Below are positions 63,353 to 64,000 of a stretch of 64,000 nucleotides of DNA, piece by piece (the stretch's first letter is position 1; each line of letters opens with the position of its first letter). Made by a program: the position numbers and the translations under genes. Source of the stretch: Streptomyces clavifer (GTDB taxonomy: Bacteria; Actinomycetota; Actinomycetes; Streptomycetales; Streptomycetaceae); the NCBI GenBank assembly GCA_014651175.1, contig BMWJ01000004.1:310001-374000 (forward strand), written 5' to 3'. The notes under the pieces were generated by a model that had not been told where the DNA came from, did not search any database, and worked only from the letters and a program-made list of their open reading frames with translations.

Positions 63353-64000
63353 TCATGGGGTTCCGCCGGCGCCCAGCTCCGCCGGCTCCTCCGACTCGTA
63401 CAGCTCGAACCAGATGGACTTCCCCTCCCCCTCCGGGTCCACCCCCCACGCGTCGGCGAGCATCTCCATCAGCATCAGTCCCCGGCCACTGGACGCCATC
63501 TCGCCGGGACGCCGCTTGTGGGGCAGTTCGTCGCTGGAGTCGCCGACCGCGACGCGCAGCCGCCGCTCGCCCCGCTCGCCGGTCACCTCCGCCACCAGCA
63601 GGGCGTCGCCGTCCGTGTGGACCAGCACGTTCGTGGCCATCTCGGACACCATCAGCACCGCCGCGTCGACCTGCTCCTCGTCCGGCCAGTCGTGCAGCAG
63701 CTCCCGCACCTGCTGGCGGCTCGCGGCGACCCGCTCGGGCTCCGCCTGGGCGATGGTCATCGCCGAACGGCGGCCCGGTGGCCTGCGGGAGCGCGGAGCC
63801 TCGCGGCGCAGGACGAGCACCGCGATGTCGTCCTCACGGCGGTCCACGAGCGGCCCGGTCGTGTAGTGCGAGCCGGGGCCGTGCACGGCCCCGACCAGGG
63901 TGTCGGCCAGCTTCTCCAGGTCCTCCACGGGCGTCTCCAGGATCGGCCGGAGCCTGGTCCAGCCGGTGGCCATGTCGTGCCCGCCGGTCTCGATGAGCCC
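63353..64000 (-). CDS. SpoIIE/PP2C phosphatase with C-terminal RsbW-like ATPase, partial
   Basis: The last 215 residues are present; the frame continues past the right edge. The first part is the end of a SpoIIE-type phosphatase (ETGGHD, DDIAVLVLRRE). From about residue 80 of the fragment an HATPase domain follows (QVRELLHDWPDEEQVDAAVLMVSEMATNVLVHTDGDALL with N-box-like N, and SSGRGLMLMEMLADAWGVDPEGEGKSIWFEL with the ATP-lid G motif). Such fusions control anti-anti-sigma and sigma switching in Streptomyces. Upstream sensor domains cannot be seen. Confidence 0.9.
   Translation of the reverse strand, partial: GLIETGGHDMATGWTRLRPILETPVEDLEKLADTLVGAVHGPGSHYTTGPLVDRREDDIAVLVLRREAPRSRRPPGRRSAMTIAQAEPERVAASRQQVRELLHDWPDEEQVDAAVLMVSEMATNVLVHTDGDALLVAEVTGERGERRLRVAVGDSSDELPHKRRPGEMASSGRGLMLMEMLADAWGVDPEGEGKSIWFELYESEEPAELGAGGTP

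Overview
The window is about 72% G+C and has the strong third-position GC bias, frequent GTG starts and 4-bp stop/start overlaps typical of Streptomyces. Markers for this group include mycothiol-type enzymes, a bacterial proteasome activator, an AfsR-like SARP and an SGC-type (K15-like) DD-transpeptidase. Three perfect copies of the ParB-binding parS palindrome (4546, 27267, 50529) and five exact DnaA-box matches place it in the central, oriC-proximal core of the chromosome. There is no transposase, integrase, phage gene, CRISPR array or rRNA operon.

Layout. 1-3.9 kb: leftward fhaA-fhaB-stp-rodA cell-wall/phosphosignalling operon, cut at the left edge. 4.2-4.6 kb: tRNA-Leu(CAG), its terminator and the first parS. 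4.7-7.6 kb: two divergent regulator/target pairs (HxlR with an azoreductase; MarR with a membrane protein). 7.6-10.7 kb: DUF2252, J-domain and rhodanese genes, preceded by two DnaA boxes. 10.9-19.3 kb: phenylacetate catabolism. paaABCDE and paaN are separated by a DUF5819-HTTM-trmH operon; a TetR regulator follows paaN. 20-24.4 kb: Lrp-type regulator divergent from the first branched-chain keto-acid dehydrogenase operon (bkdA1B1C1). 24.6-29.4 kb: mobA-DUF6457 fusion, long moeA, potassium channel and quinone oxidoreductase, with parS number two across the moeA/channel junction. 29.6-34.6 kb: bpa, then an FtsX-type ABC exporter with its PadR regulator. 34.6-40.4 kb: small membrane protein, two divergent receptor Ser/Thr kinases, an APH-like kinase and a PPOX protein. 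40.7-45.3 kb: orphan NarL-type regulator and the second bkd operon. 45.4-50.5 kb: DD-transpeptidase, GntR plus a frameshifted MFS gene, a mycothiol-dependent-isomerase-like protein and a nitrilase-family hydrolase, then parS number three. 50.6-64 kb: LURP-one-like protein, NHL-thioredoxin fusion, lipoprotein, AfsR-like SARP, M18 aminopeptidase, acyl-CoA dehydrogenase, SseB-like protein, a shortened pirin, an AI-2E family permease and the end of a SpoIIE-type phosphatase/ATPase.

How the parts work together. Phenylacetate catabolism and both bkd complexes feed aromatic and branched-chain carbon into acyl-CoA pools. An 18-bp TetR-type operator before paaA and paaN recurs before bkdA1, which suggests one regulator may link these routes. 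The Stp/FHA genes and the two kinases are parts of one Ser/Thr phosphorylation network. The parS sites and DnaA boxes overlay this core metabolism with chromosome-maintenance signals. Two genes look damaged: the MFS transporter (8-bp tandem duplication) and the pirin (about 70 residues missing, including two iron-binding histidines). The least described element is the DUF5819-HTTM pair, which resembles SdpA-SdpB.
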